A DNA stretch of 19,249 nt from an uncultured Gemella sp. (GTDB lineage: Bacteria > Bacillota > Bacilli > Staphylococcales > Gemellaceae), in assembly GCA_927911745.1 (NCBI GenBank), contig CAKMQF010000089.1:1-19249 (forward strand). Reading direction: 5' to 3'. The notes under the pieces are model-generated. The model was not told the DNA's origin. It worked only from the letters and a program-made list of their open reading frames with translations, and did not search any database. Positions 1-8,499 of this stretch are shown here, in pieces (the first letter of the stretch is position 1; the number at the start of each line of letters is the position of its first letter). A program made the translations under genes and the position numbers.

Positions 1-2
1 GA

Positions 3-226
3 TATAAAACACCACTCATTAGACCTAGAACTCCATGGCATAATGGTAAAGTCGAAAGAAGTCATAGAAATGATAACGAACGCTTTTATAAATACTTATC
101 TTTTATTCTTATGATGACCTTATTAACCAAATGAAGAAATATCTATATCGTTCTAATCGACTTCCTATGCAGACTTTAGGATGGCTAACTCCTGTTGAGA
201 AAAGGCAAGAGTTACAGAGAAGCTAG
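3..226 (+). pseudogene. 3' fragment of an IS transposase (DDE integrase type), frameshifted
   Basis: Reading from base 3 gives a DDE/rve-type transposase C-terminus. It includes RPRTPWHNGKVERSHR, in which the E of 'GKVERSHR' is the usual third catalytic acid, followed by a Phe/Tyr-rich stretch. The frame is lost near bases 94-105 (run TTTTA). Adding one T there restores continuity into YDDLINQMKKYLYRSNR, then LGWLTPVEK, and a TAG stop at 224-226. The conserved spacing of 'TPWHNGKVERSH' and 'W.TP.E' is typical of the IS481/IS3-like superfamily; I favour IS481 but cannot separate them from this fragment. The 5' part lies outside the window. The single-base defect may be a true inactivation or one of the many A/T-run errors seen here. 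Confidence 0.8.
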
Positions 227-238
227 CTTCTCTGTAAC
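211..238. repeat. Perfect 28-bp palindrome over the transposase stop codon
   Basis: Two 12-base arms (GTTACAGAGAAG and its exact complement) flank CTAG, which is itself palindromic. The palindrome contains the transposase TAG stop and is followed at about 258-276 by T-rich sequence. It could act as a plus-strand terminator for the insertion sequence or be part of its end structure. The base pairing is seen directly; the role is inferred. Confidence 0.7.
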
Positions 239-386
239 TACTATCATATCAGGTATTTATTTTTTAACTTTTTTTTGTCTCACATCATTTACAAATGTAC
301 AAGTGGCTATTGTAAATAAAACTAGTTATATCATTGATATCATTTAAAAATTAATATCTTTTCCACTGAAATTTTAGACAATAATT

Positions 387-439
387 AAAAATGAACAACT
401 AATAACCATAAATTATATAGTTACTAGCTGCTCATTTTT
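387..439 (-). terminator. Intrinsic terminator of the cmk-plsC-thioesterase operon
   Basis: A long hairpin with arms AAAAATGA.CA.CTA.TAAC and the complementary half lies just after the thioesterase stop. The three mismatches are A/C on the plus strand, which become G-U wobbles in minus-strand RNA. The structure is therefore selected as minus-strand RNA. A T-rich tail follows on the minus strand. The rest of 239-386 shows no recognisable gene. Confidence 0.75.
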
Positions 440-449
440 ATTAAAAAAC

Positions 450-881
450 TTACTCTGTATATTCATTACCTACTACATCTTTAAGGATTTGATCCCATTT
501 CGGTAAGTTACGGTCTATTCTAATAGCACGATCGCTATCAGTACCAAGAATATTGTGAGAACTTGTAGCAATAATCACAACTTCCCCATCCACATAGAAT
601 TCATATGAAAATATAGTTTTAATACCACTATGTTTTTCAATCCATGTTTTAATAAAGATATCTTGGCTATTGTATCTGATATTTGATCTAATAGAATACT
701 TAACATCAATATCAGCATAATATAAATCATAGTTTATTAAAGAATCAATATCAATACCTAAACCATTTAAATAATATTTTTTAGCTAAATTCATCCAATC
801 ATAAACATATTTATTATCTAAAAATCCTGATTGATTGAAGAATTTTTTTTCTAATTTGAATTTTATAGTTTTTTCGTACAC
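450..881 (-). CDS. Acyl-CoA thioesterase-like hotdog-fold protein
   Basis: This 143-residue protein has the size and pattern of the YbgC/FadM 4HBT hotdog thioesterases: an N-terminal beta strand, a segment around 'SGFLDNKYVYDWMNLAKKY' matching the family's helix, then alternating strands ending in 'VDGEVVIIATSSHNIL'. Such enzymes hydrolyse acyl-CoA or acyl-ACP thioesters in the cytoplasm. The start is GTG at 881: an AAAGGAG ribosome site sits 7 bases upstream, inside the last codons of plsC, and the plsC stop is one base away, so the two are translationally coupled. The usual catalytic Asp of the 'D.D..GH' motif is not evident; the aligned region reads 'FNQSGFLDN', with Asn where Asp is expected. 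Enzymatic activity and substrate are therefore uncertain. The placement after plsC suggests a lipid-related role. Confidence 0.65.
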   Translation of the reverse strand: MYEKTIKFKLEKKFFNQSGFLDNKYVYDWMNLAKKYYLNGLGIDIDSLINYDLYYADIDVKYSIRSNIRYNSQDIFIKTWIEKHSGIKTIFSYEFYVDGEVVIIATSSHNILGTDSDRAIRIDRNLPKWDQILKDVVGNEYTE

Positions 882-882
882 T

Positions 883-1470
883 TTACTTCTCCTTTGAAAT
901 CAATTCAGAAATGCTCTCCATTAAAATCGCAGTAATTTCATCATGACTCTTACCTTCTTCTTTTAATGCCGCTGCATCAATTTCATCCCCAACTACAATC
1001 TTAATACTAGAAAAAAATCTGAAATTTTTATTAGGTATAATTGCAAATGGGATAATTTTAGTTTTTGCTCTAGTTGCGATAAATGATGCTCCGTTATGAG
1101 ACTCACCTAAATCTAGTTCTTTAGAGTGCGAGCGAGTTCCTTCTGGGAAAATCCCAACAACTTCACCTTCTCTAAGTAATCTTATACTGTTATTTATCGC
1201 CGTTCTATCAAACGTTCCACGCTTAATTGGTATTGCTCCTGTAGCTTCTAAAGCCTGTTTCACAAAAATAATTTTAAATAATTCTTCTTTTGCTATGAAG
1301 CGTATTTTTTTATCGAAGAATGCTGGAAATAATAGTGGGTCGTGATTGCTCAAGTGATTTCCAGAAATTACAACACCTTTAGCATTCTCGATTTTTTCTT
1401 TATTAACAATAGTAACCTTGTAAAAAGTTTTATAATACAGTGCTAATAACTTTCTAATAAAATTATACAT
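883..1470 (-). CDS. plsC: 1-acyl-sn-glycerol-3-phosphate acyltransferase
   Basis: This 195-residue enzyme of the PlsC/LPLAT family transfers an acyl chain to the sn-2 position of lysophosphatidic acid, making phosphatidic acid at the inner face of the membrane. The acyltransferase motif NHLSNHD gives the catalytic H39-x4-D44. A second block, FPEGTRS at residues 108-114, binds the glycerol phosphate, and a 'GAIPIKRG' block at about 78-85 is also typical. A hydrophobic N-terminal segment fits peripheral membrane attachment. The length is normal for a minimal PlsC. The ATG at 1470 has an AGGAG site 6 bases upstream. It follows cmk by 19 bases and is followed immediately by the thioesterase gene, so all three are probably one transcript. 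The cmk-plsC pairing is common in Bacillota. Confidence 0.93.
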   Translation of the reverse strand: MYNFIRKLLALYYKTFYKVTIVNKEKIENAKGVVISGNHLSNHDPLLFPAFFDKKIRFIAKEELFKIIFVKQALEATGAIPIKRGTFDRTAINNSIRLLREGEVVGIFPEGTRSHSKELDLGESHNGASFIATRAKTKIIPFAIIPNKNFRFFSSIKIVVGDEIDAAALKEEGKSHDEITAILMESISELISKEK

Positions 1471-1489
1471 AGTACTCTCCTACTAATTT

Positions 1490-2174
<685 letters not shown>

Positions 2175-2197
2175 TCAGACAAATTTTTTCAATATAT

Positions 2198-2206
2198 ATT
2201 ATAGCA
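2198..2206 (-). promoter_or_regulatory. Extended -10 promoter of the cmk operon
   Basis: On the minus strand the sequence TGCTATAAT, an extended -10 element, lies about 35 bases upstream of the cmk start. No good -35 hexamer is visible at 17 bases, which is tolerated in extended -10 promoters. Confidence 0.55.
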
Positions 2207-2314
2207 TAGAGTTGTTTTAAACACTAGATTAAAGTGAAAAAAGTTAATTTATCAGCTATAATTAATCGATAAATTTAATTAAAAAATATATTACACTATA
2301 AATAATTTTACATT

Positions 2315-2486
2315 GGGAGTGACTCAAAAATCGTGATTTCGGAGAAATCGATTTTGTAGAGTCACCCCCGCAAAGTTATTATGATATACTCAAAAAGCTT
2401 TTATTAAAGCGAATTTAGATATCAATAAACCACTCCGTCTATGAGTTCTCATATACACTCTGTTTAAGTTTAGGTCTATTGTGTCA
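2315..2486. repeat. MITE-like hairpin element, copy A
   Basis: This element is about 172 bp and is repeated at 18931-19098 in the same orientation with roughly 80-85% identity. It opens with a large imperfect hairpin (GGGAGTGACTC at 2315-2325 pairing with GAGTCACCCCC at 2359-2369, the interior largely complementary as well). It ends in a partly degenerate inverted copy of the same start (TATTGTGTCA at 2477-2486). The interior has no clear gene, although one minus frame reads a short basic segment present in both copies that might be a transposase tail. It ends five bases before the topB stop codon and its hairpin probably serves as the topB terminator. The layout resembles the IS1272/IS1182-type hairpin repeats of staphylococci, but I cannot assign a family. 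Confidence 0.75.
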
Positions 2487-2491
2487 GCACC

Positions 2492-4598
2492 TTATTTTAA
2501 TTTCAATCCTGCTAAACCTGCTAAAGCATTGTTTTCTAATTTTTCTTGTTTCATGTATTTTTTCATATCTACACGACTTGCTTTGTCTTTTTTACTAGAT
2601 TTAATTCGTTTATCTACTTCTTTTTGTTTCAACGAATTACCACATTGACAACGATAAGTAGCATTTTCACCATTACCAAATAAAGTCATCTTTTTATGAC
2701 AATTATCACAACGAAGATTTGTTAATCTACTAATGACCTTACGATTTCGACAAGATGGACTAGAACATTTCAGCATCTTTGTACCTTTTTTATCTACCTC
2801 AAGCATGAAACTACCACATTCTTCACATTTCTTACCACTAATGTTATCATGTTTAAATCTATCTTCGCTATCTTTAATCTCTGCAATACATGATTTCGTA
2901 TATTCTTTAACATCATTTAAGAACTTATCTTTTGAAAGTTTGTTCTTAGCAATATTATCTAATTGTTTCTCCCAAACTGCAGTTAAAGATGGACTCTTAA
3001 GATTTTTAGGTACTAAGTTTAGAAGTTGCTTCGCTTTGTTAGTAGTTTTGATTCGTCCATTATCTAAAACTAAGTAATCATTTGTAAATAATTTTTCTAA
3101 TATATCTGCTCGTGTTGCTACAGTACCAATACCATTTGTTTCTTTAAGAATCTTTCTCTCATTCTCATCATCAACAAACTCAAATGGATTTTCCATCGCA
3201 TAAATTAGAGTACCTTCAGTATAATGACTAGGTGGAGTTGTTTGTTTTTTATTATAAACTAATGATTCCATTTTATAAATACCATTTTGAAGATTAACAG
3301 TTTTATTTTGCAATTCTTCTCTACTTAATTCTTTATATCCCTCTTGAATTACTTTTAATCCTTTGCAGTAAACACCTTATTTCAAGATTAAATGAATACG
3401 TAGTCTCTTCATATTTATACTCTGGTAATAAATTCTCTAAAAATCTTTTCGCTACTAAATTATATATTTTAGTCTCCATATCAGACATCGACATATAGTT
3501 TGCTCTTTGCTCAGTAGGAATAATAGCGTGGTGATCACTAACTTTTGCATTGTTAATAATCTTCTTAGTATTATAGTCTTTTACTTTAAGTAATGTTGCG
3601 GTAGTTTCTTTAAAATCTCCACCAATTGCTTGAATACGATCTTTTAAAGTGTTCTTCATATCACTAGTTAAATATCTACTATCTGTTCTTGGGTAAGTTA
3701 ATACCTTATGTCTTTCATATAGACTTTGAACGATGTTTAATGTTTGTTTCGGTGACATACCGAATAACGCACTCGCTGTTTGCTGAATATCAGTTAAATT
3801 ATACAATGGCTTTGCTGATGATGTTTTAGATTTTTTCTGAACATCATTAAATTTAATTTCTTTGTTGATGTTCTTTTTAATGAATTGTTCTGCTTTTTCC
3901 AGATTAAATTCACTATTACCGCAGCTAAACTTAACACCATCGATTTGTGCTTCAAAAGTATAATAATCTTTTGGTTTAAATTGTTTAATCTTTTCTTCTC
4001 TCTCAAAAACCATCTGCAATGTTGGAGTTTGAACACGACCACAGTTAAGTGACGCATTGTATTTTAATGTTAATGCTCTAGATGCATTTATTCCAACTAA
4101 CCAGTCAGCATTAGCACGTGCTATACCTGAATGATATAGTCCTAAGTATTCTTTCCCATCTTTTAGATTTCTAAATCCATCTTTAATCGCCTTATCTGTT
4201 ACAGAAGAAATCCAAAGTCTTTTTACATTTTTATTGCATTTCGCTTTATCGATAATATAACGAGCAACAAGCTCCCCTTCACGACCTGCATCAGTCGCAA
4301 TGATAACTTCATTAACATCTTTTCTGTTTAAAGCATTTTCTACTACTTTATATTGTTTGAAAGTTTTCTTAATTATTTCTGTTTTCATAAACTTTGGAAT
4401 CATCGGTAAATTTTCTAAGCTTACATTATTAAATTCCTTATATTTATCAGGCGTTTGAAGGGTGATTAAATGACCTAATGCCCAAGTAACAACATATTTA
4501 TCCCCTTCAAGACAACCATTTTTATTATTTCTCGCTCCAAGATTCCTCGCTATATCACGAGCAACCGAAGGCTTTTCACAAAGTACAACACTTTTCAT
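2492..4598 (-). CDS. topB: DNA topoisomerase III, interrupted by small indels
   Basis: This type IA topoisomerase relaxes and decatenates DNA by passing one strand through another. From ATG at 4598 (GAGGA site upstream; an in-frame GTG at 4613 overlaps that site, so I reject it) it opens with KSVVLCEKPSVARDIA. The Toprim acids follow in ATDAGREGELVAR (residues 101-113), then QTPTL at 190-194 and the catalytic tyrosine Y302 in LTYPRTDSRYL. The C-terminal part includes GIGTVATRADI and a zinc-ribbon-like tail with CxxC pairs (CEECG, CDNC, CQCG). Around 3362-3380 the frame shifts. Restoring one A in each of two short A-runs gives EIKVFTAKGLKVIQEG, joining both halves into about 700 residues, the family norm. 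No neighbouring conjugation genes are present, so it is probably chromosomal. Confidence 0.92.
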
Positions 4599-4736
4599 CA
4601 ATAAATTCCTCACATATATATTCTTTACTTCATTAATTATTATAATAGAAATAATTTAAAATAACTAGTAAAATTAGAAAGATAATACATACTGCATTGA
4701 TTATAACTATAAAAACTAATCACAATTTTTCTCCAA

Positions 4737-5725
4737 CTAATACATAGTTACATAAAAAATTTCTTCTAGATCAAATTCAATTATTGTTGGAGGCACTCCT
4801 ATTTCTGTAAGAAGCATATTCTTATCTTCTGGATATTTTGACAAATAATCTTTTAAAATACTTCTAGCTCCTATATTTAATTTTTCATTTAAATCCTTTG
4901 GCATAAAAACTAAAAAATTTTTATGAATGTAAATAAATCATTTTTACCGTAACCAAATCTGTATAATTTATTAGAAATACCAGATTTATTATGAAAAATT
5001 GTATTAAATCTAATATATTCCCTATAGGTAGTGAAATTATAAACCCTTCCTCCATGAGCTGTTCTATTTCTAAACTGATAAACAAGAGCTATACCATCTG
5101 CAAATAATTTTTTTAATTCTTTTTTTTCTTCAATTTCTCTGGTTGAAACACCAAATATTGTACTAATTACTCTATTTTTTACTTCTGCTTTTTGCTCCAT
5201 ATAAAAATAATACATATTACCAAATGTAGCCCCCTTGAAAAGTATCCATGGAGGAATATGGTTATGACTTTCACGGTAATGTTTAAAAGGCTGAGCATTA
5301 CAATTCTTTATCAGATTAAATTTATCTAATAAAATATCTAGATGAAATACTTTGCAATTGTCCTTTATAAAAAACCTCTTCCCCTTATAATTTTCCCTTT
5401 TTAGATATTCACTTTCAATAACCCCATATTTTTTAGATATTTCATAAGCTAATACATTTTTCAATATAATTTCAAACTCTAACGTTATATTCAATACTAT
5501 ATCTTTTATATCACTATCCAATTTAAACAATGAAAACATGTGTTCAAAAGTTACTCCATCTTTGTATGTGTCTATATCTTTTAAAAGTAAATTTTTATAA
5601 CCATTCACTATTTCATAATAACCATATAACTTTAGATTTTCTTTAGCTTTTTCTTCATTCAGTATTCTTAAATTTCTAGATTTCAATAATTTTATTTGAT
5701 TATCTATATTATTAAATTTTTTCAT
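4737..5725 (-). CDS. Abi_2/AbiF-family abortive infection protein with HEPN motif
   Basis: Proteins of the Abi_2 (AbiD/AbiF) family cause abortive infection, and some act as RNA-controlled toxins. I choose ATG at 5725, which follows a GTGGGG ribosome site; the in-frame GTG at 5740 is that site. Visible family features are the N-terminal 'GYYEIVNGYKNLLL' (residues 35-48), HNHIPPWILFKGATFGN (154-170), and FRNRTAHGGRVYN (218-230). The last contains R219-x4-H224, the RNase signature of HEPN domains. The main frame stops at 4910, but one extra A in the run opposite 4918-4922 continues it for another 58 or so residues to TAG at 4737. These end in a MLLTEIGVPP block resembling the 'MGFP.NW' that closes Abi_2 proteins. 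The total is then about 329 residues, typical of the family. A small structured RNA lies immediately upstream on the same strand. Confidence 0.88.
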
Positions 5726-5754
5726 AATCTTATTCCCCACTCACTTCAAAATGC

Positions 5755-5781
5755 AAAAAAGCCCCTGTGTAGACAAGAGCT
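5755..5781 (-). terminator. Intrinsic terminator ending the abi-linked small RNA
   Basis: A 9-bp stem AGCTCTTGT/ACAGGGGCT (with two G-U pairs in minus-strand RNA) around the loop CTAC is followed by six T. Readthrough would be needed to transcribe abi from the upstream promoter, since no other clear promoter lies in the remaining 30 bases. Confidence 0.8.
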
Positions 5782-5815
5782 TTTAGGTAGGACGAACCAC
5801 GTCCATTTCTTTATT
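5755..5815 (-). ncRNA. Small structured RNA upstream of abi (abiF-RNA-like)
   Basis: A predicted transcript of about 61 nt starts 7 bases after a perfect promoter and ends in an intrinsic terminator, 30 bases before the abi ATG. It begins with an A-rich leader. Next comes a hairpin GGACG-UGGUU-CGUCC (5804 to 5790). Its loop GGU can pair with the ACC that follows (5788-5786), making a compact H-type pseudoknot. The terminator hairpin follows. From memory, a conserved 'abiF' RNA motif next to Abi_2 genes has been described, and AbiF-ncRNA pairs have been linked to toxin-antitoxin function and to the ancestry of Cas13. The position, size and pseudoknot fit that, but I could not run a covariance search. 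It could also act in cis as an attenuator of abi. Confidence 0.75.
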
Positions 5816-5821
5816 AACTTC

Positions 5822-5850
5822 ATTATATAATATATCTATACCCCTGTCAA
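5822..5850 (-). promoter_or_regulatory. Consensus sigma-A promoter for the small RNA and abi
   Basis: On the minus strand TTGACA (5850-5845) and TATAAT (5827-5822) are separated by exactly 17 bases. Both hexamers match consensus perfectly, making it the strongest promoter visible in the window. That suits an abundant small RNA more than a rarely needed toxin mRNA. Confidence 0.85.
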
Positions 5851-5983
5851 CAATTCACCTTTAAAACTGTAAATATATATCTATATAGATTTTCACTTTA
5901 AAACATTTCATATATATTATAATTGATTATCTTTAAAATAACTAGTAGAACATATAATCACTATCAATTCCTTTATACTTTAG

Positions 5984-6013
5984 TTGTAAAATTATCCCCT
6001 TATATATTATAAT
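5984..6013 (+). promoter_or_regulatory. Promoter of the nucleoside deoxyribosyltransferase gene
   Basis: TTGTAA at 5984-5989 and TATAAT at 6008-6013 are 18 bases apart, about 29 bases before the start codon. It diverges from the small-RNA promoter; the AT-rich stretch 5851-5983 between them shows nothing else I can name. Confidence 0.6.
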
Positions 6014-6041
6014 TTTATTAAAGACAAAGGAGGACTATTCT

Positions 6042-6542
6042 ATGAAACTTTATTTAGCTGGAGCATTATTTAATGAAGCTGAAATAGCTCAACGTTTAAA
6101 AGAAGGAAAATTATTAAAAGAAAAATTTGGAGAAAGATTATCTGTTTTTAATCCAATAGAACAGCCTTTTAATGAAGATAAACAAACTCTACCTACACCC
6201 CAAGATATTTTTAATGGTGACACTGAAGCTGTTAAAAACTGTGACATCTTCTTAGCTGATGTTACAAACGAAGACAGTGGTGTAATGGTTGAGTTAGGGA
6301 TTGCAATTGCACTTAAGAAAAAGATTATCGCAATAAATTCTGATATTCGATTAAAATCTGCAAACAAATACGATATTCCAAGTTATGCGATGAATCACTA
6401 TGTTCTAGGTGGTATTTTAAAACATGGAACACTTGTTTATAGTTTTGAAGAAGCACTAAACGAACTTGATAAAACTATTTTGTTTAAAAAAACACTTATA
6501 ATTAATAAAATAAGCGAGATCAACTTAAGGATTTTGATTTAA
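6042..6542 (+). CDS. Nucleoside 2-deoxyribosyltransferase
   Basis: This cytoplasmic salvage enzyme exchanges the base on 2'-deoxyribonucleosides through a covalent deoxyribosyl-enzyme intermediate. The start MKLYLAGALFNEAE is the family's nucleotide-binding first strand. CDIFLADVTNEDSG (residues 67-80) carries the conserved acidic pair, and GVMVELG (80-86) holds the likely nucleophile E84. MNHYVLGG near 117-124 fits the family's substrate-closing segment. The ATG at 6042 follows a strong AAAGGAGG site by 8 bases. The last 15 or so residues after 'ILFKK' are odd because they run into the terminator hairpin. If the A-run at 6486-6492 has one base too many, the protein would stop at 6501, which I think is more natural. 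It diverges from abi, and no functional link is evident. Confidence 0.88.
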   Translation: MKLYLAGALFNEAEIAQRLKEGKLLKEKFGERLSVFNPIEQPFNEDKQTLPTPQDIFNGDTEAVKNCDIFLADVTNEDSGVMVELGIAIALKKKIIAINSDIRLKSANKYDIPSYAMNHYVLGGILKHGTLVYSFEEALNELDKTILFKKTLIINKISEINLRILI

Positions 6543-6575
6543 CACAATCAATTTCTAAAGTCAATCTCGCTTTTT
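6512..6575. terminator. Bidirectional terminator between convergent genes
   Basis: Arms AAGCGAGAT (6512-6520) and ATCTCGCTT (6564-6572) with an inner ACTT/AAGT pairing enclose about 40 bases. A T-run follows on the plus strand, and a T-rich stretch follows on the minus strand. It serves both the deoxyribosyltransferase and the ABC operon. Confidence 0.7.
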
Positions 6576-6577
6576 AC

Positions 6578-7210
6578 TTATTTAACTTTTAACTTTTTGT
6601 CTTTCAACTCTAATACTACATCAGCAGCACTCGCTAATTGATTACTGTGAGTAACTACGATAACACATTTATTGTTTTCTACAGCTACCTTTTTTAAGAT
6701 TTCTATTATCTCTTCTGCAGTACTTTCATCTAAGTTTCCTGTTGGTTCATCAGCTAGAATTATAGGGGCTTCTGATACTAACGCTCTCGCGATAGCTACA
6801 CGTTGTTGCTGACCTCCAGAAAGTTTCATAACATTTCGATTAACATGTTCTTCTTCTAATCCGAGTTTTAATAGAATATCCTTACTTGCATTTTTTGAAA
6901 CAAGTTTTAGATTTTCTAGTGGTGTCAGATAATCGATTAGATTATAATTTTGGAAGACTAAAGAAATATCTTTACGTCTATGTTCACTATATCCTATTTT
7001 TTCAATATTAGTATTATTGAATAATATCTCTCCACTCGAAGGACTATCTAATCCCGCTAACAACGATAGTAAAGTTGACTTCCCTGCTCCTGACTTACCT
7101 ATTATCGCATAAAACTTCCCTACTTCAAAATTATAAGTAATTCCACTTAAAACTTTTGACTTACTATTATCATATAAGTAACTTACATTTTTCAATTTAA
7201 AAATCGACAT
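6578..7210 (-). CDS. ABC transporter ATP-binding protein (MacB/LolD type)
   Basis: This 210-residue nucleotide-binding subunit powers the FtsX-type permeases encoded just upstream. All motifs are intact: Walker A GKSGAGKST (residues 38-46), Q-loop Q87 in VFQNYNLI, signature LSGGQQQR (130-137), Walker B IILADE with catalytic E155, D-loop GNLDE, and the switch histidine H188 in VVTHS. The short length and the PTGNLD sequence are typical of the MacB/LolD/YknY exporters of peptides, lipoproteins or antimicrobials. The ATG at 7210 overlaps the 3' end of the permease gene by 19 bases, indicating coupled translation. It is the last gene of the operon and ends at the bidirectional terminator. Confidence 0.93.
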   Translation of the reverse strand: MSIFKLKNVSYLYDNSKSKVLSGITYNFEVGKFYAIIGKSGAGKSTLLSLLAGLDSPSSGEILFNNTNIEKIGYSEHRRKDISLVFQNYNLIDYLTPLENLKLVSKNASKDILLKLGLEEEHVNRNVMKLSGGQQQRVAIARALVSEAPIILADEPTGNLDESTAEEIIEILKKVAVENNKCVIVVTHSNQLASAADVVLELKDKKLKVK

Positions 7211-8484
7211 TTCTTATTCCTCACTAATTTATATTCGTTAAAAATTTTCTTCGGTTTCATCTTCATGATTGGCAATAACGCCACAACTACCGAAATAATC
7301 ACTATAGCTATCATTACTATAACTAGATTAACAATATCTATTCCATTAACAGACATCTTCATTAATTCATCAGCTATTGATTTTGGTAGTTCCTCAGAAA
7401 ATATACTTCCCACATTGCTCGCTAAATACTTGATAGTCGCTATCTCTATACCAAGTGCAATCATTAGACCAACTATTGTTACCAATAATACCTCAACTAT
7501 AAATTGTAACACCAGATTTACCTTGCTAGTTCCTAACGACAGTAAAATCCCAATTTCGTAGGTTCTTTCACGAACCCAAAACATTAATATTAATGATAGT
7601 ATAACTACTCCAACTACAACACTACCTATTCTTATCATATTAGTTATTTTTGTTATACTCTCTACTGAAGATGTAACTAGCTCATAATTTTTATTTGATT
7701 TAGAGACCATTAAGTTATTTATTCCTAAATTCTCAACAGCTTTAATTACATCGTCTAACTTAGTAGGATCTTCAACTCCGTATTCTACTGAAGTTACTTT
7801 ATTATTAGCTATTAGATTTGATAATTCTTGACTTGCTTTATAATCGGTATAAACTGTATTTTCTATAAAATCAGAACTTAAACCATTAAAGGTATTAGTC
7901 TTTTCACCAGAGTAGATTCCAACAATTTCTAGCTCTAATGTTTTACCTTCTTGTGATAATTTAATTTTATCACCCAAATTAACATTATTTAATTCGGCAA
8001 ATTTTTCGTGAATCATGATTTTATTCTTATCATTTTCTTCAATATGTCTTCCCTTTTCCAATTTTAAAACTTCACTCTTAAAATCAATATTATTTTTAGA
8101 AGCAGTAATACCATTCATCATCACTAAATTACTTTTATTTTTTATTTCATCGTTTAAAGTAATATTTTGATTCTCTTGGACTACCTTTTTTCCTTCAACA
8201 CCAACTGGTTTAGAAAAAATATAATTTTTCGTAGATATTCCTTTTAATTCTTCAATTTTTTTCAAAGTATCCTTTTCTATTTCTTTATTGGATTTGTCTG
8301 TACTTTCTATATTAAATCCAAAGTTAACATCTTTATATAAATTTTTAGAAATATTATTTACTGTAGTATTCAAAACACTACCACTTAATAAGAAAAATGA
8401 TATTAGTGTCACTATTAAAAACAAAATACTACTTCTAACTTTTTTTCTAATAATATAAAGATATGCCCTATTAAAAATACTCAT
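7192..8484 (-). CDS. ABC transporter permease, FtsX/MacB-like (first)
   Basis: This 430-residue membrane protein has one N-terminal membrane segment (about residues 16-40). A large extracytoplasmic MacB-type periplasmic-core-like domain follows, with 'LKLEKGRHIEENDKN', 'GDKIKL' and 'VVGI/IVGIYSGE'. Three C-terminal membrane segments (about 283-305, 325-350, 388-412) form the FtsX domain. The cytoplasmic signature RERTYEIGILLSLGTSK between the first two is typical of FtsX coupling loops. Such mechanotransmission permeases move peptides, toxins or lipoproteins rather than small solutes. It starts 15 bases after the stop of a paralogous permease (GGAG site before the ATG at 8484) and overlaps the ATPase gene downstream. 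The substrate is unknown. Confidence 0.9.
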   Translation of the reverse strand: MSIFNRAYLYIIRKKVRSSILFLIVTLISFFLLSGSVLNTTVNNISKNLYKDVNFGFNIESTDKSNKEIEKDTLKKIEELKGISTKNYIFSKPVGVEGKKVVQENQNITLNDEIKNKSNLVMMNGITASKNNIDFKSEVLKLEKGRHIEENDKNKIMIHEKFAELNNVNLGDKIKLSQEGKTLELEIVGIYSGEKTNTFNGLSSDFIENTVYTDYKASQELSNLIANNKVTSVEYGVEDPTKLDDVIKAVENLGINNLMVSKSNKNYELVTSSVESITKITNMIRIGSVVVGVVILSLILMFWVRERTYEIGILLSLGTSKVNLVLQFIVEVLLVTIVGLMIALGIEIATIKYLASNVGSIFSEELPKSIADELMKMSVNGIDIVNLVIVMIAIVIISVVVALLPIMKMKPKKIFNEYKLVRNKKCRFLN

Positions 8485-8499
8485 CGGCTTCTCCTTACA

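Noticed and set aside
2733..3077. Plus-strand 114-codon ORF inside topB
   Set aside because: It is the complement of topB coding sequence, with no ribosome site or recognisable product.
4737..4904. Independent 55-residue gene downstream of abi
   Set aside because: It has no ribosome site, and its content matches the missing Abi_2 C-terminus, so it is better read as part of abi.
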